Part shown: piece after piece, positions 1-10,645 of the stretch
How the letters are laid out: every line of letters begins with the position of its first letter
How positions within the stretch are numbered: position 1 is the first letter of the stretch
DNA from: Isoetes taiwanensis
Lineage: Eukaryota > Streptophyta > Lycopodiopsida > Isoetales > Isoetaceae
Assembly (NCBI GenBank): GCA_021234155.1
Contig: JAJEKV010000002.1
Span: forward strand, 19,209,592 to 19,273,591
Length of the DNA: 64,000 bases
Direction of reading: 5' to 3'
The notes under the pieces: model-generated
Databases searched by the model: none
What the model saw: the letters and a program-made list of their open reading frames with translations, nothing else
What the model was told of the DNA's origin: nothing
Translations under genes and position numbers: made by a program

Positions 1-420
1 TCCCTTTAAAAAAACACCAAGTTTCTAAAATAAGCCTTTTTTTGATAGTTGTTGAGAATTTCTAGAGGTTCGCATTTTTTTTCATGCCATTTTGGCCCAT
101 CATTAGACGAAAACTTTGTACTTATGAAACAGAAATCATAAAAATAGCGAAATTTAGGCATAGACTTGAAGAGACTGAAAGCATTACAAAAAACAAGCAC
201 CAGAATAGAAAGGAAAAAAAAGTACTATGTTTTTAATAAATTGTTGTACATCAATATTGAAGATTCATTGTAATAAATAATGATAATTTAAATATGCAGT
301 AGTCAAAGATCTACATCATAGTCCTCCTCATTCTTTTGCTTTGCTCTCTGCCATCTCGCCCTTCGTTTCTATCTCTCCTTTGCTGGAGACTTGAGTTTTT
401 ATCCTCCTTGTCCTCTCGGA
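1..420. other. AT-rich flank, no gene recognised
   Basis: AT-rich sequence at the window edge. It lies beyond the 3' end of the minus-strand ParB-methyltransferase gene. Short open frames occur but none has recognisable similarity or composition. It may hold the 3' UTR of that gene or the end of the mobile unit; I could not identify a terminal inverted repeat here. Confidence 0.4.
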
Positions 421-975
421 ATGGTAGCTAAAGCTACTTCTTTAAGCTCTCGCAAAGGTTGCCTCATCGCCTAGTGAGCCGAGAATGGAGGTCAGATCTC
501 TCGAGGACGTTAGTTTAGCATAATCAGATGAAGACTTGGCCCCTAGCTCTTGATGTTCATCCGGTAAAGTAGGTAAGGCAAACAGTCTCATCTTCACAAA
601 ATTAACAAAGATCCTTATCAATATCCACGGCTACACAGCTTGCGGCCCTTCTTAAGTGCACATGCGATAGTAGTACCGTAACCGAGAAAGCATCAAGCAC
701 CCAATCTCCGACGCCGAGAACATGTCCGGAGATGGTTGATGAGCTTTTGTGGTTTCGGGTAGTGATTCACAATCCCCGCCTTTGTGGTTTGGGTCCTGCA
801 ATTTCGTAACAATCGCTGAAACTCAAGGACGCTTTGAGAAGTTTTGACAAAGCGGCAAGTGTTGAAGTGTTCCATGGTCCTCTTCCCATCAAAACTTCAA
901 TAAGCTACATGAAGGTACTCTACCTTGCTAAGCAACCTTGGTCCTCCACCATGGTAGTTGATGTTCGTTTTATAC

Positions 976-1106
976 CTAGTAAAACATTTAAAGTGATGTT
1001 TACTTAGCAAAAACAAGAACACACTTCAAAAACCGTAAGGGAAATACTATTCCGGAATACACTACGTAAGCAAAGAGAAAAGTAATCAGATTCGAATAAG
1101 ACTTAC
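976..1106 (-). other. inferred intron with ATTCCGGAAT palindrome
   Basis: The donor reads TGCA|GTAAGT and the acceptor TTTTACTAG. The intron separates the motif IV exon of the methyltransferase from the exon with the HPxQKP-like box. It carries TATTCCGGAATACAC at about 1048-1062. Confidence 0.45.
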
Positions 1107-1762
1107 TGCACAAGGTTTTCATATCCCGCTCAACCGAGAACCAAAGTGGTTTTTGAAAGCTGATTCTACCAAGCCAGACTGCATGCTCGAATGGAAAGTA
1201 ACTAAACGCCAATGTTTAGCCGTTGTGATCTGCTTGATTCCATCAATAAAAGCATTAAACTCTGAAAATTTGAAGGGCTGGTCGTCATATCCTGCTTTGC
1301 CTTTAAGCTTAAAACCCGTAGGGAAGATCAACAATAACCAAAGTGAAGTCCTCGTGGGCTTAACCGTTCCGACTAGGTTCATGCAATCACCATGAATGAT
1401 TGAATATAAATTGTTTTGATCAAACATGCGTAATCTCTCGTAGTCGGATGGTTCTAACTCAACAGTTCTTCACATCATTTAACGACCTCTCTTCCGTGGC
1501 TGTTCTAACCAAATGCATGAAGCCCTCGAAGGTCTTTGTTTTTCTTTTTGCTCTGAGGAAAAACATGACAACAACTGTAAGGAGATCGTGTGTGCAAAGG
1601 CGAGGAATGTTGAGAGTACTTACTCAGCCCTCAAAATTTGGTGCATATTGCACAATTCGCTCGTCAGAAGTGGCTACAGGGTAGAGTTCCTTGCACCTTT
1701 CCCATGTCTCTACGTTTAGCTGCTCCATCAAACATGTTTGACATGTTATGACGTTCTTTTGG

Positions 1763-1920
1763 CTGCAAGACGTTAAGGAAACAATGAGTTAAAAAGTAAG
1801 AAACAAGGCAAAGAAGAAGAAAAACAAATAAAAGTCAAGCTAAATGTATTCTGGAATACAAACTGGTTAACTGGTGATGTTACCTCTAAACAAAATGCAT
1901 TGTGTATTCCGGAATCTTAC
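1763..1920 (-). other. inferred intron with two palindromes
   Basis: The donor reads CACAA|GTAAGA and the acceptor, with a pyrimidine-rich lead, CTTGCAG. The intron holds two copies of the motif, GTATTCCGGAATC near 1903-1915 and GTATTCTGGAATAC near 1848-1861. The first lies within a few bases of the donor site. Confidence 0.45.
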
Positions 1921-2148
1921 TTGTGCAATTCCTTTGACATTTCTTCTAGGCTAAACTCCTTGTCAACAACTTTTTGGAGAAGCCTCTCGTAATCTCTCGT
2001 GGTTAGAGAAGCCCCGCATTTCTCGCCGCACGGTAATGGTCATTTCTTTTTTGGGCACGCCGGATGATTTTTTCTTGGCTGTCTCCTTGCCCTTGCTCTT
2101 TAACTCCCTCGCTCAACATTGAAAATATCTCGCCCCGAGTTCCCAAAT

Positions 2149-2212
2149 CTGTTCAAAAAAGATTTCCGCGGAGATAGTTGATTTGTTATTCTGGAATACA
2201 TTTTGTGCTTAC
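2149..2212 (-). other. inferred short intron with palindrome
   Basis: The donor reads GCAAG|GTAAGC and the acceptor TTTTTTGAACAG, giving 64 bp. It follows the segment ending in QLAFRDGK, downstream of the ParB-like domain. It contains GTATTCCAGAATA close to the donor. Confidence 0.45.
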
Positions 2213-3030
2213 CTTGCCATCTCTAAAAGCTAATTGAAACCAGTTATCGTGGCCAATAAGAGACTGCCTTTTATTGGCCTCGTCATATTTTAGGCAGCAT
2301 TCAATGGCACACGCCTCCTTAAGCTCCAAGGAAAACGCTGGCTTCTTCAGGTCCTCACCGTACTTTTCCTTGAAAATTACGTACTCCCTGTGCATGAACC
2401 GGATCTTGTCGACGAAGCTCATCTTTAGTTTATATTCGTTGTCAGCATTGTGGGTGTTGGCAACGATTTTCGCTTCTTCATCGGTAAGACCACAAGAGAA
2501 CCAGAGGGGACTGAGAGAGGTACCTCGGGTTCTTCTTCTCTTTGTAAAGTTGCCTTCTTGCCTTGAAGCTGTGATTGCCTCCCAAGACGTAGTGAGTGTA
2601 GGTCTCTGCGTTTTCTCTGTCATAGTCCTGGGGGGTTTTGCACTGCTCCCTGTCAACAAGGACAACTATTGGGGCCACATGAGCATTTGGATTGCTCCTT
2701 ATTCTGTCTTTCAGGTTCCTCAAGTGATCGGCGTAAATTTTGCGAACCTGAAGTGGCCTTTCACCAGCTTCATTTTTTGGTGGAAGCTTCATACAAGTGA
2801 CTGGCAAATAAATAACACCTTGCACAAACTTGTGCAGGTTTATCTCCTCCATCTTTTCAGATGTTTTATCAACTTTTTTTTTTTTGATAGCAACACCAGG
2901 TGCTTTGCTTTTCCCCTTCTTCTTCTTTTGTGCCTCAGGAGCATCTTCTGTTGCAATCAAAGCCGTTTGCTTTTTTTTAGGCTCTTTAGCGGCAACGGTT
3001 TGCCTTTGCCGCTTTGGTGGTGGTGACGGT

Positions 3031-3264
3031 CCCGGGGGGTTCACTTATAGTAAGGGGGGTATGCCATGTGCGTGCATAGGGTGATCAAAAACACCCCCGT
3101 ATACGATTTCTTGAAAGGCAAATTCGACCCCTTCCGTACAAAGTTTACCCCAAGTAGTGGCAAAAAACCCCCCTACCTCTTACGTATACGTATGGAAATG
3201 GGTCGAAAAAACCCCCTACAAGTCACTCAGGCACATTGTATGGCACTTACAGTGAATCCCCCTT
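3031..3264. mobile_element. MITE (Mutator-like, 9-bp TSD) in ParB gene
   Basis: A 234-bp insertion flanked by a perfect 9-bp direct repeat, GGTGACGGT (3022-3030 and 3265-3273). The ends are imperfect inverted repeats: left CCCGGGGGGTTCACT, right (reverse complement) AAGGGGGATTCACT. Removing the insert and one repeat restores a continuous proline-rich reading of the ParB gene. A 9-bp duplication is typical of Mutator-like elements; the superfamily assignment rests on that alone. Confidence 0.7.
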
Positions 3265-4045
3265 GGTGACGGTGGCCTTTCTTCGGACTCTGATGGACTC
3301 CCAGATGGTGATGCACTGCTCGGGCTATCTGGGTTATCTTCCCCTTCTTCTGACTCGCTGTAGGGGAAGTCCTCGCTCGTTGTGCTTCGAACGTAGTTAA
3401 TGATGGAACAGAGCGACTTCTTGTTCAGGTAGTGAGAAACATACTTGTAAAGAGGATGTGGATTTACTTTCACCACTCTAAGGTATGGTCATCAACATGA
3501 ATAAAGCCTTGGGATGTCTGAAAAGAAAGTCTCCCTTCCTGACCGGACTCCCCAGCTACCTCACTGACGGCCTGGATGGTGCCCATGCAGACAAATTCCC
3601 TGTCATCGTACCTTTTGGTTCCAGGGCTCCGACAGACATGTAGAAAAGTCAGGGTGCTGTACTTTCCTGAAGTACCCCTTGTAAAGAACCATTGAGTCTG
3701 GAAGTTTTCGTAGATAGCTGGCGCAGCTGACTCCTCAAGCCTTCTCTGTGGGTGCGGTTTTTGTACGACTTTGAGGGGCCTTTTCTGTTGTTTCTTGCTG
3801 TTGTCTTGTCTGTGCAAATTGTTTGTAAACACGACCTTGTTAGAGAAAACAGTAGCCAAAAACTATTCCAGAATACAAAATGTCTTGCAAAAAGGGAAAA
3901 AAGAGGGCAAAAAGAGGACAAAAATGCCAAAAAAGCACTGCAATCTTGACAAAAAAACTGGTCTAAACAAGCTTTAAATGCAGCAAAAACGCCTAGATTA
4001 ACTAAAAATCGCATGGAAAAGTAACCTCTTAAAACCTAAAAACAC

Positions 4046-4340
4046 GAAAGTGTATTCCGGAATACACTTTTGCTTTCACTCGAAGGCGAAAGTGTATTCC
4101 GGAATACACTTTGCCTTTCAAGGCTTAAAGTGTATATTCCTTTAATACACTTTCGCTTGAAGGCTTAAAGTGTATTCCGAATACACTTTAAGCTTTTCGA
4201 TCGAAGGCCAAAGTGTATTCCGAATACACTTTCGCTTTTCGACGGAATACACTTTCGCCACGACCGAAGGCCAAAGTGTATTCTCGAATACACTTTCGCC
4301 GGTGAAAGCAAAGTGTATTTGGGAATAAGAAACGCACATG
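4046..4340. repeat. array of GTGTATTCCGGAATACAC palindromes
   Basis: About seven imperfect palindromes of the form AAAGTGTATTCCGGAATACACTTT, spaced roughly 35-45 bp apart and separated by short GCGAAAG or CTTAAAG words. Units begin near 4050, 4092, 4128, 4169, 4211, 4243, 4275 and 4311, and decay towards the right. The array lies in the divergent interval between the ParB-methyltransferase gene and the DUF7869 gene. Isolated copies recur in the introns of the former. Function unknown; possibilities are protein-binding sites, subterminal repeats or cruciform DNA. Confidence 0.75.
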
Positions 4341-5538
4341 CAAATGATTGTACGTTGTACTTTCTTACGACCGTCCCATGTTCTCTATGTAAATCGGAAT
4401 ACGCCTCAATATTATAATCGATACCGGGCGCCGGGCGACTTGAGCTCGAGGACCGAATACTGAAAGCGAAACCAAATTTCCTTTTAAAGGTATCATTTTA
4501 GTCTTGCTCTTTTTCTATGTGATGCGAATACGTTCAGCTTTACTATCCTACTCTTGTGTATTTCGAATAGCTTTTATTTTGACTTTCACTTGATTAGTAC
4601 CGGAACTTCTACTTGTACTACGTGTATGCGTGTATTCGAATAAGAAAAGCTCAGCATTACGAAAGTTTCTCAAATCTCTTTACTATTTTGCGCTTGTCAA
4701 GATGACGAACCGCCGCGAACAAGCTTCCACCACCTTTTGTTGTCTCAAGCTCGTCTGGTTCTGAGGACACGCTTGGGAACAACGTCATTTCTAGTGAAGA
4801 CCGGCATTCTCCGACTCCTACCTCTGCTTCATCGTTGTTGCTTCTCGAAGACACACCGAGTCCAAAGACATAACGGACTTCCACCACCCTTCCAACCGGC
4901 CACCAAGTCCTCAGACAAAGACACCGGGCATCTCCTTCCAAAGAATCACCACTAGTTCGGAGCGGGTTGCCACCACCCTTTGTTCCATCCCCGGGACCTA
5001 CAGAAGCTCCACAACAAAGGGTGCTCAAGAACAAGCTACCCCCCTCTTTTATAGTTTCGCCCCTTCGTTGCAAACATACAAGGAACACGAAAAAACATGT
5101 AAGACCGTGGAGATTCACTACAATTTCTCTCACCAGACTTCACTACAAATGAGGACGACGCCCAAAGATGCACTCCTCTTCACACAACAACGGTTGTGAC
5201 ACATGGATTTGCAGAATTCCAAATCCGCTCTAAAGGAGATGTTTGCATAAACTCCTTTTCAAGATGGTACAAGAACAAATGATGCCACAACCTCTTATGG
5301 GCCATCACCATCCTTTAACACTTGTACCCCGCCTATTCCTGAACAACTTCACGTGGTCTGTTTTCCTCTACAAGCACACCACTCGGACGAGGAAGTCACC
5401 CCCGTGAGTAGAAGTTTCATCGAGAAGATGAAGACACCAATGAGGAACAAAGAGATTACATGTTCTCAAGCCAATCTTCAAAGAAATTCAAGGTGGATTT
5501 TGGTTTGAGGGCGCCTCTCAAGAAGAAGAAGAAATCTT

Positions 5539-8097
5539 ATGGATGAACACAAAATGAGGAGACTTTTGAGAACTAAATGCTGCTCATTGGGTTGCATCAA
5601 CAGATTTAATATGGCTAAATTACGAAAGTTTAGAGACAACTACAGCTTCCATGACATTGGCGTACCAGAATGCCTACTTAGCTTATCATGTAAGACCAGA
5701 CCGCAACACCTTCTTGCACTACATTAACCGTCAAGAAGTTTGCCAAAAATGCTTTATGGTTATCCACCGCTTTAGGGTCCACCGTAATGTCTAGAATACA
5801 CAAAAGATCGGACAAAAATCCAAAGAATCGATGATCATTGTGGGCCAAGAAGAGTTGTAACCATGCATGCCCTTCTTCTTGCCGGGCCGTCATGGATGGA
5901 GAAATATTTTAGAGAAACATGTGAGAAGCTACCTAACAGCAACATGTATCATTTAACTGATAACATCACCAAAAAAGATGTTTTTAATGAGTACAAAGAG
6001 ACTTGCACTCAGCTTCAGCACATCTCTTACTCACACTTCACCAGACTGTGGAAAAGTGAATTCGGTCTTGTGAAAATTCCTAGAAAACATAGAATGTCCG
6101 TTTGCTCGAGGTGTGCGCGAAATTAAAGAGTCAACGAAAACCGCAAAGACAGAGGTCGAAAGAAGTAAGCTCATGTTCTCCAATCTCTCACTTGTTTCGA
6201 GAAAATATTTTGACCTGATTTCTTCTACGATATTGTGCAAATGTAACCTTGCCGGACATCGTGAACAACAAGCAGCAGAGAGAAGAAAGCTTGCCAAGCA
6301 TAGAAAAAAAGCTCTTGAACGTCCACTGCAATACATGTCTGTTGTGATTGATGGAATGGACAAAAAAAAAACAACTCTACCACATTTCTTGAACATTCCT
6401 AAGGATGTGCCAGAGGAATGTTTTGTTAAGGTCCACCTTGTAGGAGCTATGGTCTTCAAAGGAAGTCTAAAGTGCAAAGTATTTTTGACGTATCCAAACT
6501 TGCATGGTGACCCGAACCTCACAATTACAATTCTTAACAAGGTCCTGTGCGAGCAAGAGCAATTACCACCAGTGCTTTATCTGCAACTTGACAATACTAC
6601 AAGGGAGAACAAGAATCAAACACTCTTTGCGTACTGTGCCATGTTAGTGGAGCTAGGGATCTTTAGAAAAGTGAAGCTCGGTTTCTTACTTGTAGGCCAC
6701 ACTCATGATCAGATTGACCAAATGTTCAAAGAGATTTTCAGGCGCCTTTAGAAGGAAGAAGGCTTTCTCGTCTTCCTTCTTTAGTTCAATTATTGAAGAT
6801 TCTTACACTCCTACTCCAAAGGTCGATCTTCTTAAAGAGACTGCTGATTTTAGAGAGTTTGTTTTCTCTCAACGCTCAAACAGAGAACAAGTTGTGAACA
6901 AGTTGAATGATCTCACCTTTCAAAGATCATATCAAGTTCTACTTGAAGGATGGCCAAAGCTTCTTCTGAGGGAAGAAGTATACCACAACTAAGGACCGGA
7001 GTCCACCGAGGGATTACGCTTCCTTAAATATATTCCGGACACTTCCTTCATAGAGCGTCTTTGAACAACTTCCTCTCAAAAATCCTAAGGAGTCCAAGCG
7101 TAAGAAAAGTACCCCGAGTCATCCTTAAAAGCCATTGAAAATGGAATTTCCTCGAGCTTCAAGTACTTCTTAGAAGAAGATCGGATGTGGTGGAGTAATT
7201 TCTTTCTCGAACAGAAAATTGTTGTACAAAATATAGCTCTAAGACAGTTGCAAGAACCATTTCAATGGCCTAACACCTTCCATCAACCCCAGCACCAAGC
7301 AGGTCCAAGCAGTGCTACATTTGCACCTGCGGTAGAGAAGACGAGGAGGGACCGAAGTCATGTACCTCGGACCAAGACGCAGGAATGAGCCTCAAGGTAA
7401 TATCACAGAAATTACCAAAGGTATGCTAATTGCTCTTCCGACTGAGGAGGATGACAAAGGTCGACCGTTCTGGATAGCAAAAGTGCTTGACACAGTCAAG
7501 GAGGAAGGCTTAGTCACTAAACTCAAGATTCATTGGCTTGCAACACGCTCAGAAAATGCTTTTGAAGGTAGATATGAGTTAGAAATGAGAAGCCAAGGAA
7601 AAGGGAGAAAGTCCAAGAAGGTGGGTTGTAGGGACGAGCTGAACCTTAATGACGTGACTATTTTGTGCTATGATTTTAAATTGAAATCTGACAATCGTCT
7701 ACGCCAGAAGACTATCAATTTGCTTAAAAAAGCTTGTAATTACGAAGAAGATGATGAAGAAGGTGGTGACAATGCTTCACCGTCTGTTGATAGTGATGAG
7801 GAAGATAACTCAAGCACTTCCTCGGATGACAGTGAAAGAAGTGAAGGTGATGACGATGGCATAAATGAATATGAAGACGTCCCGATCCCTCTCTCATCAC
7901 TCCTCACACTTTTGCACATAATCGAAGTCTTAGAAAAAGATCAAATTTTGCATGTGAATATGAAGATTCTATCTTCAAATTTTGAGAATACTACGCTTTT
8001 GATTCTGAACTTACTTCAATTTTTTGTTAAATATTTTATCCTCCTCAAATTAGAGTTTCTCTCTTTAAACATACTTGAAGAACATTCTATTTGCTAA
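5539..8097 (+). pseudogene. DUF7869-family protein, putative transposase, frameshifted
   Basis: Plus-strand gene in several frames. An N-terminal cysteine module (CCSLGC near 5570, then VCQKCF near 5740) is followed by a helical region ending RMSVCSRCAR (6090-6120) and the DUF7869 core: VVIDGMDKKKTTLPHF (about 6340-6390), LQLDNTTRENKNQ (about 6585-6620) and GHTHDQIDQMF (about 6698-6730). These spaced acidic residues would fit an RNase H-like DDE/D catalytic core (inference). After a gap, 7390-7740 encodes ALPTEEDDKGRPFWIAKVL, a Tudor/BAH-like reader fold often found at the C terminus of this family, then an acidic tail (7750-7880). Frame changes occur near 5640-5860, 6120 and 6745, so the copy is inactive or the sequence has indels. 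The 5' limit is uncertain. Confidence 0.6.
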
Positions 8098-8679
8098 GAA
8101 AAGTGACACTTTAAAAAAGTCAATTCTTTCGTTGCAAAAAAAAATTAGTCATTTGGGGAGGTCAAAATAGAATTTCATGCATCTTTTTTTTTTTAACCTC
8201 GTTTTACCCCCTTTTTTGTAAAAAAAAAAGGGAATCTTTGAGGAATATTCCTTTTGCTCTCGGAGAATCGAGTCGAGGTGGTGGAGGCTTGCTTTTCGAC
8301 CCTGGTCGGCTACCTTGTCAGATCCATTGGCGGGGATAAATCTTGCATGCTGCCTTCTTCTTCTCGTACTCCATATCTTGCTTCAGCTTTAAGTAGCTTC
8401 TCGCTGATCTTGTCCTCCTTGGACTGCATTGGATATGGTTGCCGAGTGTAGGCCTCGTCTGTTCTTCGGCCTCCTCCTCCTCCTCTTCTTTAGCCTCTTG
8501 TTCCCCCCTCTTGTTGGTGTGGTCCTTCCTCCTCGGGCTCATCCTCCTGCAGTTCGTGCGGCTGTGGTTCTCTGATAACCACGCTTTCCCTACACCTAGC
8601 TTCACGCCTCTTTGTTAGCTTCTCCCTTGCCTACGTCTCTTCCTTCCTTTTCTTCCGCATTGATTGCTCGCTCTCCTTG

Positions 8680-8875
8680 CTGCTGTTCTTGCGACTGGGG
8701 TTGCTCGTGTTGCCGAGGTTGCTCCTACTGCTTGCTGCTCACCTACTCTTCCTGGTGCTGGGGTTGCTCCTACTGTCGAGGTTGCTCTTGCTACTTGCTC
8801 CTCATCTGCTCTTCCTGTTGCTGGGATTGCTCCTGTTGCCGAGGTTGCTCTTGCTACTTGCTCCTCACCTCCAGA
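8680..8875 (+). repeat. imperfect tandem repeat, unit about 60 bp
   Basis: Roughly three degenerate copies of a unit containing TTGCTCCTACTGTCGAGGTT and CTTGCTACTTGCTCCTC. Read on the plus strand it gives a repeated peptide of the type VAEVALATCSS. Whether it is translated is unknown. Confidence 0.6.
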
Positions 8876-9525
8876 AGCAGACGCCACGGTCTCAATTTCC
8901 CCCGAGTCTTGCGATCATTCACCTAAAGTGCTAAGTCATTGCTCCTCCACGAATGAAACGATTCGTCTGAAGAGCTTGAGTGGCTAAGTTCATCGTCTGG
9001 CCTAGGTCACAGGGCCTCAAGAATTTGCTTGTCGCCGCCCACCGTGAGTGCTTCAACATTCCAGTGCCAGCTGGAGCTTCCAACCTTTCTAGCTACTTGT
9101 TTGGTCCTCCCAACAACTTAACTTCCTTGATGTGGCCTCTTCGAGCAATCTTGCTTCTATCTTTGCGGCTCCTTTGGATCGATCTCGTCGGTTGTTCGTT
9201 CGGTGGACACTCTTATGGCAGCTTCGGAGATTAGCTTATAATTCGGAGATTCGCAATTTGTAGCATTACTACTGTAATAGAGACATGCCCTTCAGGTATA
9301 CATTGCGGGGTGCACTTCAGGATCTTAGGGAGCATTTCTTTATTGAACCCACAAATGTCGCTACCTTCTTGAGTACTTGCAGTGGGCGAGAAGAGGGCTA
9401 TGCCCTTAGTACTGGGTGGATAAAAAAGGTGGGGGTCCAAATCTTCTTGCAATAACGAGGAAGAGGTCGAGGATGCCTTGATCATAGTACATGAGTGTAA
9501 TCTTAGAGTCATCCTTCAAGCTTAA

Positions 9526-9646
9526 TGGCTGTTTGTGCTTATCTCGTTATAAGGTATCTGGCTTTTGAGCCATCCTCAATAAGGTGTTTGTACCATTATT
9601 TATTATAATATAAAAATCTAGCCTTCAAAAAAAAAAAAAAAAAAGG
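9526..9646 (+). mobile_element. candidate retroposed 3' end with poly(A)
   Basis: A 3'-UTR-like stretch (ATGGCTGTTTGTGC, later CTTTTGAGCCATCCTCAATAA) ends in about 18 A residues at 9629-9646. This is the layout of an L1-type LINE or a processed transcript. No reverse transcriptase is visible upstream, so it would be strongly truncated or of other origin. Confidence 0.35.
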
Positions 9647-9659
9647 TTTCTTTTGACTA

Positions 9660-9851
9660 TAATATTTCTACCACTTAGACTATACTTAATCTAATTTACG
9701 ACCCCACTAATGGGAAAAAAATTTCTCCCACATTTCGCGGTTCAAGACTGGAATTCTCATTCCATTCCTTAGCTAGGCCAGTTAATCTACCTATTCAGGG
9801 ATATGGTCAGGGCTAGCTCTTGGTCAACCAAGAACATTGCTCTGATACCAT
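9660..9851 (-). mobile_element. leader and primer site of chromovirus copy D (remnant)
   Basis: Homologous to the 5' leader of chromovirus C (30780-30962): both contain a CCCCACATTTCGCGGTTCAA-like segment followed by TTGGTCAACCAAGAACATTG. On the minus strand, TGGTATCAGAGC (9839-9850), one base from the LTR, is the canonical initiator-Met tRNA primer-binding site. Everything further 3' in element D is missing. Confidence 0.7.
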
Positions 9852-10027
9852 TGTGATGCTCCCTACAAAATATACGGCACTCGGCCATACACTCCATAGG
9901 AAATCCCCCATCCGGTCCTCCGACCGCACGGGCCCTCCGTCTATCCTGCACTCTGGGATCACCTTAGTGCGGGAAGGGGACACGAAGGTGTCTTGCGCGC
10001 CCTTCCCCTATGGGCTCCTATCACAGC
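9852..10027 (-). repeat. chromovirus D LTR, left part
   Basis: Starts TGTGATGCTCCC and matches the first 176 bp of the C LTRs. It is split by element B at TSD ACAGC (10023-10027) and resumes at 47009. Joined length is about 1,643 bp, close to the 1,643 and 1,655 bp of the C LTRs. Confidence 0.8.
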
Positions 10028-10626
10028 TGTTTGGGGTCTGGGTTTGGGAACTCCTGCAAGACAGCCCTCTGTGAGGACCCATGGATCAAACAAGAGAATC
10101 CAGTAGCTGTGTCACGCGGGATTTGCAAAGAAACAAGGAAAAAGAGAAAAGGGAGAACAAAAGAGAACAATAAGAGCACAATGATGAGAACAACTCTTTG
10201 ATGTCAATGAAGATACATGATCTCTCGCAATCAAGAGAAAACAGAAGTGAGACAAGACTCAAAACTCATCTAAACAATCGAGTGCTAACTCTACTCATAT
10301 ATATAGTACAATGGCCTTTGGCCCAATATAGACACTCTGACTGATTTCGGTGCCGACTCCTGGAAGGAGGCCTGATTTGCAGGAATACTGGCGGTGCCCC
10401 TTTAGGTGCCTAAAGTCACGCTGACGCTGATGCTGGCGGTGACGGCCCGTCACTTGTCCGGAAGCCTCCTTTGGTCCCGGCCACGGCTTTTGCTGTGGTG
10501 GTCATGGGCGGCTTGGTCTTCTGCGGGGCTTTTGACGACTGACCCGTGCTTGACTGTGGATCCTTGGCCTTGACCTGATCCGTTATGTGCATGAATAGTC
10601 CTATACCAGGACATACAGGACTACCA
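10028..10626 (-). repeat. element B 3' LTR
   Basis: 599 bp. On the plus strand it begins TGTTTGGGGTCTGGG and ends CAGGACTACCA. Closely similar to 46411-47008 and to the element A LTRs. It holds a TATATATA box near 10296-10304 in its U3. Confidence 0.85.
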
Positions 10627-10645
10627 CTCCCCCCCCACCAAACGA
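10627..10645 (-). promoter_or_regulatory. polypurine tract of element B
   Basis: The plus strand reads CTCCCCCCCCACCAAACG, so the sense strand has a purine run TTTGGTGGGGGGGGAG immediately 5' of the 3' LTR, the expected plus-strand primer. Confidence 0.7.

Larger units (their letters stand above)
420..3870 (-). pseudogene. ParB-like domain plus DNA methyltransferase gene, broken
   Basis: Minus-strand gene read from about 3870 down to about 420. In order: a basic N-terminal segment (3470-3830); an acidic/serine-proline segment (3280-3470); a lysine-rich linker; a ParB-like domain (about 2480-2930) with the pattern VLGGNHSFKARRQL, comparable to the G-E-H-R box of ParB; then a segment with LTDEEAK. 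A methyltransferase follows: IIHGDC (about 1380), a degenerate motif IV region (FPTGF where DPPYG is expected), a HYPKPQKL box resembling HPxQKP (about 745), then VLDAFS (about 690) and VAVDID (about 630), which match motif I and its acidic strand. The motif order fits beta-type N4/N6 amino-methyltransferases. Introns are inferred at 2149-2212, 1763-1920 and 976-1106. Several frame changes, the lost DPPY and a MITE in the coding region indicate a pseudogene. The family assignment rests on motifs only. Confidence 0.55.
8098..9649. other. unassigned interval with low-complexity coding-like tract
   Basis: No gene is recognised. 8170-8230 is rich in A and T homopolymers. 8250-9240 is C/T-rich with short open frames of low complexity (alanine/valine/cysteine rich). 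9480-9649 looks like the 3' end of a retroposed copy, listed separately. Confidence 0.4.

Noticed and set aside
2274-3026. 250-residue hydrophobic plus-strand frame
   Set aside because: Mirror of the lysine-rich minus-strand ParB gene; hydrophobicity arises from complementary codons.
4046-4340. CRISPR-like array
   Set aside because: Units are palindromes with short, similar spacers in a eukaryotic setting; no cas genes and no unique spacers of constant length.
4657-5133. 158-residue Gly/Ser-rich minus-strand frame
   Set aside because: No domain, overlaps the presumed 5' region of the plus-strand DUF7869 gene, composition follows local base bias.
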